The notes under the pieces were generated by a model. The model made no database searches. It had not been told where the DNA came from and saw nothing but the letters and a program-made list of their open reading frames with translations. This document shows, piece after piece, positions 8,043-16,436 of a stretch of DNA of 64,000 bases. The position numbers and the translations under genes are program-made. Positions within the stretch are counted from its first letter, which is position 1. Each line of letters begins with the position of its first letter. Origin of the DNA: Burkholderiaceae bacterium (lineage in GTDB: Bacteria; Pseudomonadota; Gammaproteobacteria; Burkholderiales; Burkholderiaceae_C); the NCBI GenBank assembly GCA_017992055.1, contig JAGOPK010000001.1:62001-126000 (forward strand). Direction: 5' to 3'.

Positions 8043-8846
8043 ATGCACAAGCACAAGACCCAGGCCCTGGCCGCGGCCATGGCTCTGCTGCCGGCACTGG
8101 CGCTGGCACAGAAGTCCACCAGCGACGGCATCGCCGAGTACCGCAAGATGCTCGAAGACGGCAACCCGGCCGAGCTGTTCGAGATGAAGGGCGAGGAGCT
8201 GTGGAAGCAGGCCCGTGGCCCGAAGAAGGCCACGCTGGAGCGCTGCGACCTGGGCCTGGGCCCGGGCGTGGTGCAGGGCGCCTGGGTGCAGATGCCGCGC
8301 TACTTTGCCGATACCGGCCGGGTGCAGGACCTGGAGTCGCGCCTGGTCAGCTGCATGGGCGCGCTGCAGGGCTTCAACGAGGCCGAGCTGATCAAGACCC
8401 CGTTCGGCCGCGGGGAGATGGCCAACATCACCGCGCTGGCCACCTGGATCGCCGCCCAGTCGCGTGGCCAGCGCTTCAAGCTGCCGCAGGCCCATGCCGA
8501 GGAGCGGCGCTTTTATGAGCTGGGCAAGCGCGCCTTCTTCTTCCGCGGCGGGCCGATGGACTTTTCCTGCGCCAGCTGCCATGGCGAGGACGGCAAACGC
8601 ATCCGCCTGCAGGAGCTGCCCAACCTGACCAAGAACCCCGGCGACGGCATCGGCTTCGCCGCCTGGCCGGCCTACCGCGTCAGCAACGGCCAGATGTGGA
8701 GCATGCAGCTACGGCTGAACGACTGCTACCGCCAGCAGCGCTTTCCGTACCCGGGCTTTGCCAGCGACCTGACGGTGGCCCTGGGCGTCTACATGGGCGT
8801 CAATGCCAAGGGCGCCGAATCCATCGCGCCGGCGATCAAGCGCTGA
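8043..8846 (+). CDS. soxA: SoxA, L-cysteine S-thiosulfotransferase haem subunit
   Basis: SoxAX starts the cycle by joining thiosulfate to the SoxY cysteine. This 267-residue SoxA has a signal peptide (cleaved near ALALAQ, residue 23) and one haem motif, CASCH (176-180). The persulfidated axial-ligand cysteine is C228 in NDCYRQQR. The N-terminal domain has C68 and C104 in place of a first haem motif, so this is the mono-haem SoxA type in which those cysteines form a disulfide. It starts 26 nt after soxZ with GAGGAG in front. It pairs with SoxX, encoded next. Confidence 0.95.
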   Translation: MHKHKTQALAAAMALLPALALAQKSTSDGIAEYRKMLEDGNPAELFEMKGEELWKQARGPKKATLERCDLGLGPGVVQGAWVQMPRYFADTGRVQDLESRLVSCMGALQGFNEAELIKTPFGRGEMANITALATWIAAQSRGQRFKLPQAHAEERRFYELGKRAFFFRGGPMDFSCASCHGEDGKRIRLQELPNLTKNPGDGIGFAAWPAYRVSNGQMWSMQLRLNDCYRQQRFPYPGFASDLTVALGVYMGVNAKGAESIAPAIKR

Positions 8847-8865
8847 AGCCGGGGCAGGAGCGACG

Positions 8866-9513
8866 ATGAACCACCGTACCAAGATCGCCCTGGGCCTGGG
8901 CGCCGCCGCGCTGCTGGTGGCCGGCTGTGCCACGCTGCCGGCGCCGGCCGAGCTCGATGCCCAGGCGCTGGCGATGATCAAGAGCGCCTTCCGCGACGAG
9001 GGCATTGCCAAGGTCGCGCGCCTGGACCAGGACCTGGGCCAGGCCGCCTGCTCGTCGGACCATGAGCCGCCCAAGGACGTGGCTGCGCGCGTCGAGGCCG
9101 AGGCCCTGGCCAGCATCAAGTGGCCCAGCGGCGGCCAGTACCTGGGCGACTGGCGCGAAGGCGAGAAGCTGGCGCAGAACGGCCGCGGCATGACCTGGAC
9201 CGACGCCAGCGCCGCCACCCGTGCCAATGGCGCCCAGTGCTACAACTGCCACCAGATCGGCAAGGCCGAGATCAGCTTCGGCACCATCGGCCCCAGCCTC
9301 TACAACTACGGCAAGCTGCGCGGCGTCAAGGACCCGGCCGACCCGGCCAGCGCCGCCATCGTGCAGTACACCTGGGGCAAGCTGTGGAACAGCAAGGCCT
9401 ATGCGGCCTGCAGCAACATGCCGCGCTTCGGCCACATGGCCCTGCTCGACGAAGGCCAGATCCGCCACCTGATGGCCCTGCTGCTGGACCCGAAGTCGCC
9501 GGTCAACGAGTGA
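8866..9513 (+). CDS. soxX: SoxX, haem c subunit, predicted lipoprotein
   Basis: SoxX is the small electron-accepting subunit of SoxAX. The 215-residue precursor has a lipobox LVAGC (C21), predicting a lipid-anchored SoxX. An N-terminal extension with C62 precedes the haem motif CYNCH (125-129); the methionine ligand is likely in SNMPRFG. The start at 8866 has GGAG upstream; a longer frame from 8803 would overlap soxA and lacks a signal peptide. A strong intrinsic terminator follows at 9555-9576, so soxX ends the soxCDYZAX transcript or at least attenuates it before soxB. Confidence 0.94.
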   Translation: MNHRTKIALGLGAAALLVAGCATLPAPAELDAQALAMIKSAFRDEGIAKVARLDQDLGQAACSSDHEPPKDVAARVEAEALASIKWPSGGQYLGDWREGEKLAQNGRGMTWTDASAATRANGAQCYNCHQIGKAEISFGTIGPSLYNYGKLRGVKDPADPASAAIVQYTWGKLWNSKAYAACSNMPRFGHMALLDEGQIRHLMALLLDPKSPVNE

Positions 9514-9554
9514 GCGCCGCCAGCCGCCGGCCGCCCGCACAGCCCACCCCTGCA

Positions 9555-9576
9555 GCCCGCCCCGGCGGGCTTTTTC
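9555..9576 (+). terminator. intrinsic terminator between soxX and soxB
   Basis: GCCCGC (9555-9560) pairs with GCGGGC (9565-9570) around a CCCG loop and is followed directly by TTTTTC. This is a textbook rho-independent terminator only 29 nt before the soxB start. It implies either partial read-through to soxB or a separate soxB promoter in the short remaining stretch (9577-9604), where AAACATAAGCCGATACT is the only A+T-rich sequence. Confidence 0.85.
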
Positions 9577-9604
9577 AGCCCGCAAACATAAGCCGATACT
9601 GATC

Positions 9605-11338
9605 ATGAAACTGAGCAAACGCGAGTTCCTGCAGGTGCTGGGCGCGGCCGGCGCCGCCGGCATGGCCCTGGGCCGCCATGCCGACGCCGATGCCGCCCAG
9701 GCCCAGGCCGGCCTGTACGACATCGCGCCCTTCGGCAATGTGTCGCTGCTGCACATGACCGACTGCCATGCGCAGCTCAAGCCCATCTTCTTCCGCGAGC
9801 CCAGCGTCAACCTCGGCATCGCCGGCATGCAGGGCCAGCTGCCGCACCTGGTGGGCGAGCAGCTGCTGAAGGCCGCGGGCCTGCGTCCGGGCAGCCGCGA
9901 GGCCCATGCCTACACCTTTCTGGACTTCGAGACCGCGGCGCGCCGCTACGGCCGCGTCGGTGGCTTTGCCCACCTGGCCACCCTGGTCAAGCAGCTCAAG
10001 GCCAGCCGCCCCGGCGCCCTGCTGCTGGACGGTGGCGACACCTGGCAGGGCAGCGCCACCAGCCTGTGGACGAATGCCCAGGACATGGTCGACGCCTGCA
10101 AGCTGCTGGGCGTGGACGTGATGACCGGCCACTGGGAGTTCACCTACGGCATGCAGCGGGTCAAGGAGATCGTCGACAAGGACTTTGCCGGCCAGGTCGA
10201 GTTTGTCGCGCAGAACGTCAAGACCCAGGACTTCGGCGACCCGGTGTTCAAGCCCTATGTGCTGCGCCCGATCAACGGCGTGCCGGTGGCCATCGTCGGC
10301 CAGGCCTTTCCGTACACGCCCATCGCCAACCCGCGCTACCTGGTGGCCGACTGGAGCTTCGGCATCCAGGACGAGAACATGCAGGCGGTGGTCGACGAGG
10401 CCCGCGCCAAGGGCGCGCAGCTGGTGGTGGTGCTCAGCCACAACGGCATGGACGTGGACCTGAAGATGGCCAGCCGCGTGCGTGGCATCGACGCCATCCT
10501 CGGCGGCCACACCCACGACGGCGTGCCGGTGGCAGTGCCGGTCAAGAACCCCGGCGGCACCACCCTGGTGACCAATGCCGGCAGCAATGGCAAGTTCCTG
10601 GGCCTGATGGACTTCGAGGTCAAGGGCGGCAAGCTGGTCGACTACCGCTACCGCCTGCTGCCGGTGTTTGCCAACCAGCTGAAGGCCGATGCGGCGATGG
10701 ACGCGCTGATCACCCGGGTGCGCGCGCCCTACGAGGCGCGGCTGAACGAGAAGCTGGCGGTCAGCGACGGCCTGCTGTACCGGCGCGGCAACTTCAACGG
10801 CAGCTGGGACCAGCTGATCTGCGATGCGCTGATCGACGTGCAGGGCGCCGACATCGCCTTCAGCCCCGGCTTCCGCTGGGGCACCAGCCTGCTGCCCGGC
10901 GATGCCATCACCCGCGAGCTGATGATGGACCAGCTGGCCATCACCTACCCCTATGCCACGCTGACGACGATGAGCGGCGAGATGCTCAAGAACGTGCTGG
11001 AGGACGTGGCCGACAACCTGTTCAACCCCGACCCCTATTACCAGCAGGGCGGCGACATGGTGCGCGTGGGCGGGCTCAGCTACACCTGCACGCCAGGCGC
11101 GGCCATGGGCCAGCGCATCAGCGACATGCGACTGCACGGCCGGCCCGTCGAGGCCGGCAAGAACTACAAGGTGGCGGGCTGGGCGCCGGTGGCCGAGGAG
11201 GCCAGGGCCGTGCCAGGCGTCAAGCCGGTGTGGGACGTGGTCGAGACCTGGCTCAAGTCGCAGGGCGGGCGCATCAAGCCGCGGCGCATCAATGCGCCCA
11301 GGCTGGTGGGCATGGGCGGCAACCCGGGCCTGGTCTGA
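9605..11338 (+). CDS. soxB: SoxB, S-sulfosulfanyl-L-cysteine sulfohydrolase
   Basis: SoxB is the dimanganese hydrolase that releases sulfate from SoxY-bound thiosulfate. The 577-residue protein has a SoxB-type Tat-like leader (KLSKREFLQVLGAAGAAG) and the metallophosphoesterase motifs of the 5'-nucleotidase family: HMTDCHAQLKP, DGGDTWQGS, TGHWEFTYG, LSHNGMDVD and LGGHTHDGVP. The C-terminal 5'-nucleotidase domain follows from about residue 400. The leader has only one arginine next to a lysine (KR), an accepted variant of the twin-arginine motif. It is downstream of the terminator at 9555-9576 and is followed by the RND promoter. Confidence 0.96.
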   Translation: MKLSKREFLQVLGAAGAAGMALGRHADADAAQAQAGLYDIAPFGNVSLLHMTDCHAQLKPIFFREPSVNLGIAGMQGQLPHLVGEQLLKAAGLRPGSREAHAYTFLDFETAARRYGRVGGFAHLATLVKQLKASRPGALLLDGGDTWQGSATSLWTNAQDMVDACKLLGVDVMTGHWEFTYGMQRVKEIVDKDFAGQVEFVAQNVKTQDFGDPVFKPYVLRPINGVPVAIVGQAFPYTPIANPRYLVADWSFGIQDENMQAVVDEARAKGAQLVVVLSHNGMDVDLKMASRVRGIDAILGGHTHDGVPVAVPVKNPGGTTLVTNAGSNGKFLGLMDFEVKGGKLVDYRYRLLPVFANQLKADAAMDALITRVRAPYEARLNEKLAVSDGLLYRRGNFNGSWDQLICDALIDVQGADIAFSPGFRWGTSLLPGDAITRELMMDQLAITYPYATLTTMSGEMLKNVLEDVADNLFNPDPYYQQGGDMVRVGGLSYTCTPGAAMGQRISDMRLHGRPVEAGKNYKVAGWAPVAEEARAVPGVKPVWDVVETWLKSQGGRIKPRRINAPRLVGMGGNPGLV

Positions 11339-11357
11339 GCCCGAGCCGCCAGGGGTC

Positions 11358-11403
11358 TTGATACCGGTAGGGGGTATGCGCTAAGATACCCCCTATGGGT
11401 ATC
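11358..11403 (+). promoter_or_regulatory. RND operon promoter with tandem CsoR-type operators
   Basis: TTGATA (11358-11363) and TAAGAT (11382-11387) with an 18-nt spacer form a likely promoter. Two palindromes overlap it: ATACCGGTAGGGGGTAT (11361-11377) in the spacer, and GATACCCCCTATGGGTATC (11385-11403) over the -10, the start site and the ATG at 11395. TACC/GGTA halves flanking G/C tracts are the general form of CsoR/CstR operators. The expected transcription start (about 11394-11395) coincides with the ATG, so the message may be leaderless. Confidence 0.65.
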
Positions 11404-12513
11404 TACACCACTCCGTATTCCGGCCGGGCGCGGCAGTTGCCGGCCTGGCTGGCCTGGATTCCGGCCACCGCGGCCGGCCTGCTCATGGCCGGCGCGCAGG
11501 CGGCCGCGCCGGTGCCCACAGTGCTGGCCCAGGCCGGTGGCGCTGCCACCAGCGCGGCGCTGGACGGCGTGCTGCAGCCGCAGCGCCAGGCCACGCTGGC
11601 GGCCCAGCTGGGCGGCAGCGTGCTGGCGCTGGCGGTCAAGGCCGGCGACCGCGTGCGCGCCGGCCAGGTGCTGGCGCGCATCGACGAGCGCGACACCCAG
11701 GCCGGCCTGCAGCGCAGCGACGCCGGCCTGGCCCAGGCCGAGGCCGAGGCGCGCAATGCCCGGCTGCAGGCCGAGCGCCTGCGCGAGCTGCGTGGCCAGG
11801 GCTTTGTCAGCCAGGCCGCGCTGGACCAGGCCGAAACCGCGCTGAAGGCCGCCCAGTCGGGCGTGGACCAGGCCCGCGCCGGCCGCCAGCAGGCGCTGCT
11901 GGCGCGGGGCTTTGCCAGCGTGCTGGCGCCCTTCGATGCCGTGGTGCTGGCCACCCATGTGGAAGCCGGCGACCTGGCGGCGCCGGGCCGGGCGGTGGCC
12001 ACCGTGTATGCGCCGGGCGCGCTGCGCGCCGTGGTGCAGGTGCCGGCCTCGCAGGCGGCCGCGGCCCGGGCGGCGCGCAGCGTCAGCATCGAGCTGCCCG
12101 ACGGCCGGCGCATCACGCCGGCCACGCGCCAGCTGATGCCCGGCACCGATGCGGTGTCGCAGACCGTCGAATGGCGGCTGGACCTGGCCGCCGCCGACGT
12201 GACGGCGGGCCTGCTGCCCGGCCAGGCCGTGCGCGTGCAGTTCGATGCCCCGGCCACCACCGCGGCCACGGCGGCCACCGCAACCACTGTCCCCACCAAG
12301 GCGCCGCTGCTGCTGCCGGCCGCGGCCCTGCTGCGCCGCGGCGAGCTGACCGCGGTGTATGTGCAGCAGGGCCCGCGCTTCGTGCTGCGCGCCGTGCGCG
12401 CCGGCGCCGCGCGGGGTGGCAGCGTCGAGGTGCTGGCCGGATTGAAGGCTGGCGAGCGCGTGGCCGCCGATGCGGTGGCCGCCGGCCTGGCCGGCGCCCA
12501 GCCCGCGCCTTGA
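11395..12513 (+). CDS. RND efflux periplasmic adaptor (membrane fusion protein)
   Basis: A 372-residue HlyD/AcrA-type adaptor with a signal peptide (AWLAWIPATAAGLLMAGAQA), biotinyl-lipoyl halves (around LAAQLGGSVLALAVKAGDRV and FDAVVLATHVEAGDLA), an alpha-hairpin between them, and a C-terminal beta domain. It would link the permease encoded next to an outer-membrane channel, but no TolC-type gene is in this operon. The ATG lies inside an operator palindrome and no Shine-Dalgarno sequence precedes it; the next in-frame ATG (11485) would destroy the signal peptide, so 11395 is retained. The permease gene follows after 17 nt. Confidence 0.9.
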   Translation: MGIYTTPYSGRARQLPAWLAWIPATAAGLLMAGAQAAAPVPTVLAQAGGAATSAALDGVLQPQRQATLAAQLGGSVLALAVKAGDRVRAGQVLARIDERDTQAGLQRSDAGLAQAEAEARNARLQAERLRELRGQGFVSQAALDQAETALKAAQSGVDQARAGRQQALLARGFASVLAPFDAVVLATHVEAGDLAAPGRAVATVYAPGALRAVVQVPASQAAAARAARSVSIELPDGRRITPATRQLMPGTDAVSQTVEWRLDLAAADVTAGLLPGQAVRVQFDAPATTAATAATATTVPTKAPLLLPAAALLRRGELTAVYVQQGPRFVLRAVRAGAARGGSVEVLAGLKAGERVAADAVAAGLAGAQPAP

Positions 12514-12530
12514 ACGGGGGCCGCCGCACC

Positions 12531-15500
12531 ATGTCCGACGTCCCTTCGCCCCTGGCCGCCCCGGCGCCGCGCCTGGGCCTGTCCGGCCGCCTGGCCGCGA
12601 TGTTCCAGAGCCATGCGCTGACGCCGCTGCTGGCCCTGGTGGCCCTGCTGCTGGGCCTGTTTGCGGTGCTGGTCACGCCACGCGAGGAAGAGCCGCAGAT
12701 CAATGTCACGATGGCCAATGTGCTGATCCCCTTCCCGGGGGCCAGCGCGGCCGATGTGCAGTCCATGGTCGCGCGGCCGGCCGAGGCCGTGCTGGGCCAG
12801 ATCGCCGGCATCGAGCACACCTATTCGGTGTCCCGTCCGGGCCTGGCGGTGCTGACGGTGCAGTTCCAGGTCGGCGTGCCGCGCACCGAGGCCCTGGTGC
12901 GGCTGTACGACGTGCTCAATGCCCACCAGGACTGGCTGCCGGCCGGCCTGGGCGTGCTGGCGCCCATCGTCAAGCCCAAGGGCATCGACGACGTGCCGGT
13001 GCTGGCGCTGACGCTGTGGGCCGACGACGCCCGCCCGGCGCTGGAGCTGGAGCGTGTGGCCCATGCGCTGGAGACCGAGCTCAAGCGCGTGCCCGGCGCC
13101 CGCGAGGTGAGCACCCTGGGCGGCCCGGGCCGCGTGGTCGAGGTGCTGCTGCAGCCGCAGCGGCTGCGCGAGCGTGGGGTGGACCTGGGGCGGCTGAAGT
13201 CGGCGCTGGCCGCGGCCAATGTCGGCGGGCCCTCGGGCGCGGTGATGGGCGGCGACGGCCGGCTGCTGACGGTGCAGACCGGCGAGTTCCTGGCCTCGGC
13301 CGACGACGTGGCCCAGCTCATCGTCGGCAGCCATGGCGGCCGGCCGGTGTTCCTCAGCGAGGTGGCCGAGGTGCGCGACGGCGCGGCCCAGGCGCAGCGC
13401 CATGTCTGGCACATGCAGGGCGCGGGCGCCGCGGCGTCGTCCGCCGCGGCCTCGGCGCCGCCGGGCGTGCCCCATCCGGCGGTCACGCTGACCCTGACCA
13501 AGAAGCCCGGCCAGAACGCGGTGGACGTGGCCGCCGCCGCCCGCGCTCGCGTGGACGAGCTGCGCAACAGCCTGCTGCCCGAGGGCGTGCAGGTCACCCT
13601 CAGCCGCGACTACGGCCAGACCGCGGCCGAGAAGGCCAACCAGCTGATGCAGAAGCTGGCCTTCGCCACCGCCTCGGTGATCCTGCTGGTCGGCCTGGCC
13701 CTGGGCCGGCGCGAGGCGGTGATCGTCGGCGCGGCGGTGATCCTGACGCTGACGGCCACGCTGTTTGCCAGCTGGGCCTGGGGCTTCACGCTCAACCGCG
13801 TGAGCCTGTTCGCGCTGATCTTCTCCATCGGCATCCTGGTCGACGATGCCATCGTGGTGGTCGAGAACATCCACCGCCACCAGCAGCTGGCGCCGGGGCG
13901 GCCGCTGCGCGAGATCATTCCCGAGGCCGTCGACGAGGTGGGCGGCCCGACCATCCTGGCCACGCTGACGGTGATCGCGGCCCTGCTGCCGATGGCCTTC
14001 GTCAGCGGCCTGATGGGGCCGTACATGGCGCCGATCCCGATCAACTCCAGCCTGGGCATGGCGCTGTCGCTGGCGATTGCCTTCACCGTCACGCCCTGGC
14101 TGGCGGCGCGGCTGATGAAGCCCCATGCAGCCGGTGCCGACACCGGCCACGGCGCGCCGGCCGCCGCCGGGGGCCGCCTGCAGCGCGTGGCCGAGGCCGT
14201 GCTGCGCCCGCTGCTGGCCAGCGCGCGCAAGCGCTGGCTGCTGGCCGCCGGCATCGCCGCGGCGCTGCTGCTGTCGGTGGGCCTGGCGGTGGTTCAGTGG
14301 GTGGTGCTGAAGATGCTGCCCTTCGACAACAAGAGCGAGTTCCAGGTGGTCGTCGAGATGCCGGCCGGCACGCCGCTGGAGGACACGTCGGCGACGCTGC
14401 AGGCCCTGGCCGCCCACCTGGCGCAGCAGCCCGAGGTCGCTCACCTGCAGGGCCATGCCGGCACGGCCAGCCCCATCACCTTCAACGGCCTGGTGCGCCA
14501 GTACTTTCTGCGCGCCGATCCCGAGCAGGGCGACCTGCAGGTCAACCTGGTGCACAAGAAGCAGCGCCACGAGCAAAGCCATGCCATCGCCCAGCGCCTG
14601 CGCCCGGCGCTGGCGCAGATCGCCGCCGCCCATGGCGCGCGCATCCAGGTGGTGGAGGTGCCGCCCGGCCCGCCGGTGATGAGCCCGCTGGTGGCCGAGG
14701 TCTACGGCCCCGACGAGGCCGGCCGCCAGCGTGTGGCGGCCCAGGTGGCGCGCGCCTTTGCCGCCACGCCGGGCATCGTCGGCGTCGAGACCACGCTGGA
14801 GGAGGACGCGCCGCGGGCCTTTGTGCGCGTGCAGCGCCAGCGCGCCGAGGCCCTGGGCATCCCGGTGGCCGAGGTCGCCCGCGCGGTGCAGGGTGCGCTG
14901 TCGGGCAGCGATGCGGCCTGGCTGCACGACGGCAGCACCTACCCGGTGCCGGTGCGGCTGCAGCTGCCGCGCGAGGCCCAGGTCGGGCTGGAGGCGCTGC
15001 TGGCCCTGCCGCTGACCGCGGCCAACGGCCAGCTGGTGCCGCTGTCGGAGCTGGTGCGCGTGGAGCGCGGCGTCATCGACAAGCCGCTCTACACCAAGGA
15101 CCTGCAAGGCCTCAGCCAGGTGTTTGCCGATGTGGGGGCCGGCGCCGGCATCCCCGACTCGCCGCTGTACGGCCTGGCCGCCATCCGCCCGGCGCTGGCC
15201 GGCCTGGAGCTGGGCGAATACTGGATCCGCCAGCCCTCCGACCCCTTCCGCGCCTATGCGCTGAAGTGGGACGGCGAATGGCAGATCACCTACGAGACCT
15301 TCCGCGACATGGGCGCCGCCTATGGCGTGGGCCTGGTGCTGATCTACCTGCTGGTGGTGGCGCAGTTCCGCAGCTATCTGACGCCGCTGATCATCATGGC
15401 GCCGATCCCGCTGACGGTGATCGGCGTGATGCCCGGCCATGCGCTGCTGGGCGCGCCCTTCACCGCCACCAGCATGATCGGCATGATCGCGCTGGCCGGC

Positions 15501-15809
15501 ATCATCGTGCGCAACTCCATCCTGCTGGTCGACTTCATCGAGCTGCAGCTGCGCCAGGGCCTGGGCTTCCAGGATGCGGTGGTGGCCTCGGCCGCGGTGC
15601 GCGCCCAGCCGATCGCGCTGACGGCGCTGGCGGCCATGGTCGGTGCCTTCTTCATCCTCGACGACCCCATCTTCAACGGCCTGGCGGTGGCGCTGATCTT
15701 CGGCATCCTGGTGTCCACGCTGCTGACCCTGGTGGTCATCCCGGTGCTGTATTACGCCGTCTACCACCGCCGCCTCGAACGGCTTTCTTCCGCCAACCCC
15801 CAGGAGTGA
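12531..15809 (+). CDS. RND efflux permease (AcrB/HAE family)
   Basis: A 1092-residue inner-membrane proton antiporter. It has the first helix near residues 30-50, the large periplasmic loop (PGASAADVQSMVARPAEAVL), the helix 4 motif FSIGILVDDAIVVVEN with the two adjacent aspartates of the proton relay, the second loop, and the C-terminal helix block (MIGMIALAGIIVRNSILLVDF). This class exports hydrophobic or anionic small molecules. Its place between soxB and sulfur-linked genes, under CsoR-type operators, suggests a sulfur-related substrate, but substrate type cannot be read from the sequence. No outer-membrane factor is encoded nearby. The start at 12531 follows the adaptor stop directly. Confidence 0.92.
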   Translation: MSDVPSPLAAPAPRLGLSGRLAAMFQSHALTPLLALVALLLGLFAVLVTPREEEPQINVTMANVLIPFPGASAADVQSMVARPAEAVLGQIAGIEHTYSVSRPGLAVLTVQFQVGVPRTEALVRLYDVLNAHQDWLPAGLGVLAPIVKPKGIDDVPVLALTLWADDARPALELERVAHALETELKRVPGAREVSTLGGPGRVVEVLLQPQRLRERGVDLGRLKSALAAANVGGPSGAVMGGDGRLLTVQTGEFLASADDVAQLIVGSHGGRPVFLSEVAEVRDGAAQAQRHVWHMQGAGAAASSAAASAPPGVPHPAVTLTLTKKPGQNAVDVAAAARARVDELRNSLLPEGVQVTLSRDYGQTAAEKANQLMQKLAFATASVILLVGLALGRREAVIVGAAVILTLTATLFASWAWGFTLNRVSLFALIFSIGILVDDAIVVVENIHRHQQLAPGRPLREIIPEAVDEVGGPTILATLTVIAALLPMAFVSGLMGPYMAPIPINSSLGMALSLAIAFTVTPWLAARLMKPHAAGADTGHGAPAAAGGRLQRVAEAVLRPLLASARKRWLLAAGIAAALLLSVGLAVVQWVVLKMLPFDNKSEFQVVVEMPAGTPLEDTSATLQALAAHLAQQPEVAHLQGHAGTASPITFNGLVRQYFLRADPEQGDLQVNLVHKKQRHEQSHAIAQRLRPALAQIAAAHGARIQVVEVPPGPPVMSPLVAEVYGPDEAGRQRVAAQVARAFAATPGIVGVETTLEEDAPRAFVRVQRQRAEALGIPVAEVARAVQGALSGSDAAWLHDGSTYPVPVRLQLPREAQVGLEALLALPLTAANGQLVPLSELVRVERGVIDKPLYTKDLQGLSQVFADVGAGAGIPDSPLYGLAAIRPALAGLELGEYWIRQPSDPFRAYALKWDGEWQITYETFRDMGAAYGVGLVLIYLLVVAQFRSYLTPLIIMAPIPLTVIGVMPGHALLGAPFTATSMIGMIALAGIIVRNSILLVDFIELQLRQGLGFQDAVVASAAVRAQPIALTALAAMVGAFFILDDPIFNGLAVALIFGILVSTLLTLVVIPVLYYAVYHRRLERLSSANPQE

Positions 15810-15814
15810 ATCCC

Positions 15815-16039
15815 ATGACCATCGAACGCTGGATCCGTGTCATCGCCGGCAGCTTCATCCTCATCTCGCTGGCGCTGGGCGCGCCGGGCTCGCCGCTGTT
15901 CGTCAGCCCCTGGTTCCTGGCCTTCACCGCCTTCGTCGGCGCCAACCTGCTGCAGTTCGGCTTCAGCAACGTCTGCCCGCTGGGCCTGATCCTGAAGAAG
16001 CTGGGCGTGCCCGAATCGGCCGCGTCCTGCGGCCGCTGA
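15815..16039 (+). CDS. DUF2892 small membrane protein (YgaP-like transmembrane domain)
   Basis: A 74-residue protein with two hydrophobic helices and the family start MTIERWIRVIAGSFILISLALG. DUF2892 forms the membrane part of the E. coli rhodanese YgaP and often stands alone beside sulfurtransferase or sulfide-oxidation genes. C54 (SNVCPLG) and C72 (near the C-terminus) are well placed for thiol chemistry at the membrane surface. It starts 5 nt after the permease stop with CAGGAG, so it is part of the RND operon. No rhodanese domain is attached here. Confidence 0.87.
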   Translation: MTIERWIRVIAGSFILISLALGAPGSPLFVSPWFLAFTAFVGANLLQFGFSNVCPLGLILKKLGVPESAASCGR

Positions 16040-16131
16040 CACCCCATGCGCGCCAGGTCCACCGCGGCACGGTGACAATGCACAGCTCCACGAACACCCC
16101 GACGCCTGCCGGCGCGCCCGAGGTCTGCACC

Positions 16132-16422
16132 ATGGCCCAGCTCACCGACGAAAGCAACCGCACCGACCTGCTCAACCGCCTGAAGCGCGCCGAAGGCCAG
16201 CTGCGTGGCATCCAGCGCATGATCGAGGCCGGCGAGCCCTGCCTGGACATCGCCGGCCAGATGGCCGCGGTGCGCAAGGCCCTGGACAGCGCCTATGTGC
16301 GCATGACCGTGTGCTTCATGCAGCAGGAGCTGCAGGCGCGGCTGGCGCCGGATGCCAAGCGTGAACTGGAGCTGGCGGCGGTGCTGGACGATGTGCAGAC
16401 CCTGCTGGGCAAGGTGCGCTGA
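16132..16422 (+). CDS. CsoR/RcnR-family repressor with non-canonical cysteine pair
   Basis: A 96-residue all-helical DUF156 repressor (LLNRLKRAEGQLRGIQRMIE). Family members use a conserved Cys near position 36 plus ligands 25 and 29 residues later (His/Cys in CsoR, His/His in RcnR, Cys at +29 in persulfide-sensing CstR). Here C37 is kept, but the +25 and +29 positions are F62 and E66, and a second cysteine is at C61 (+24). Copper or nickel sensing is therefore unlikely, and a thiol switch more likely. The start at 16132 has GAGGT 7 nt upstream and gives family-like numbering; alternatives are ATG 16078 and GTG 16072. It is the probable repressor of the operators at 4180, 4242 and 11360-11403. 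Confidence 0.88.
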   Translation: MAQLTDESNRTDLLNRLKRAEGQLRGIQRMIEAGEPCLDIAGQMAAVRKALDSAYVRMTVCFMQQELQARLAPDAKRELELAAVLDDVQTLLGKVR

Positions 16423-16436
16423 ACAAGGAAGCCGAG

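Noticed and set aside
8308-8321. GATACC-containing match inside soxA considered as a CsoR-type operator
   Set aside because: Lies within coding sequence, lacks the inverted half-site, and fits codon use.
11403-15767. A 1454-codon - strand frame opposite the RND adaptor and permease
   Set aside because: Low-complexity Gln/His/Arg/Ala translation, fully antisense to a canonical RND pair.
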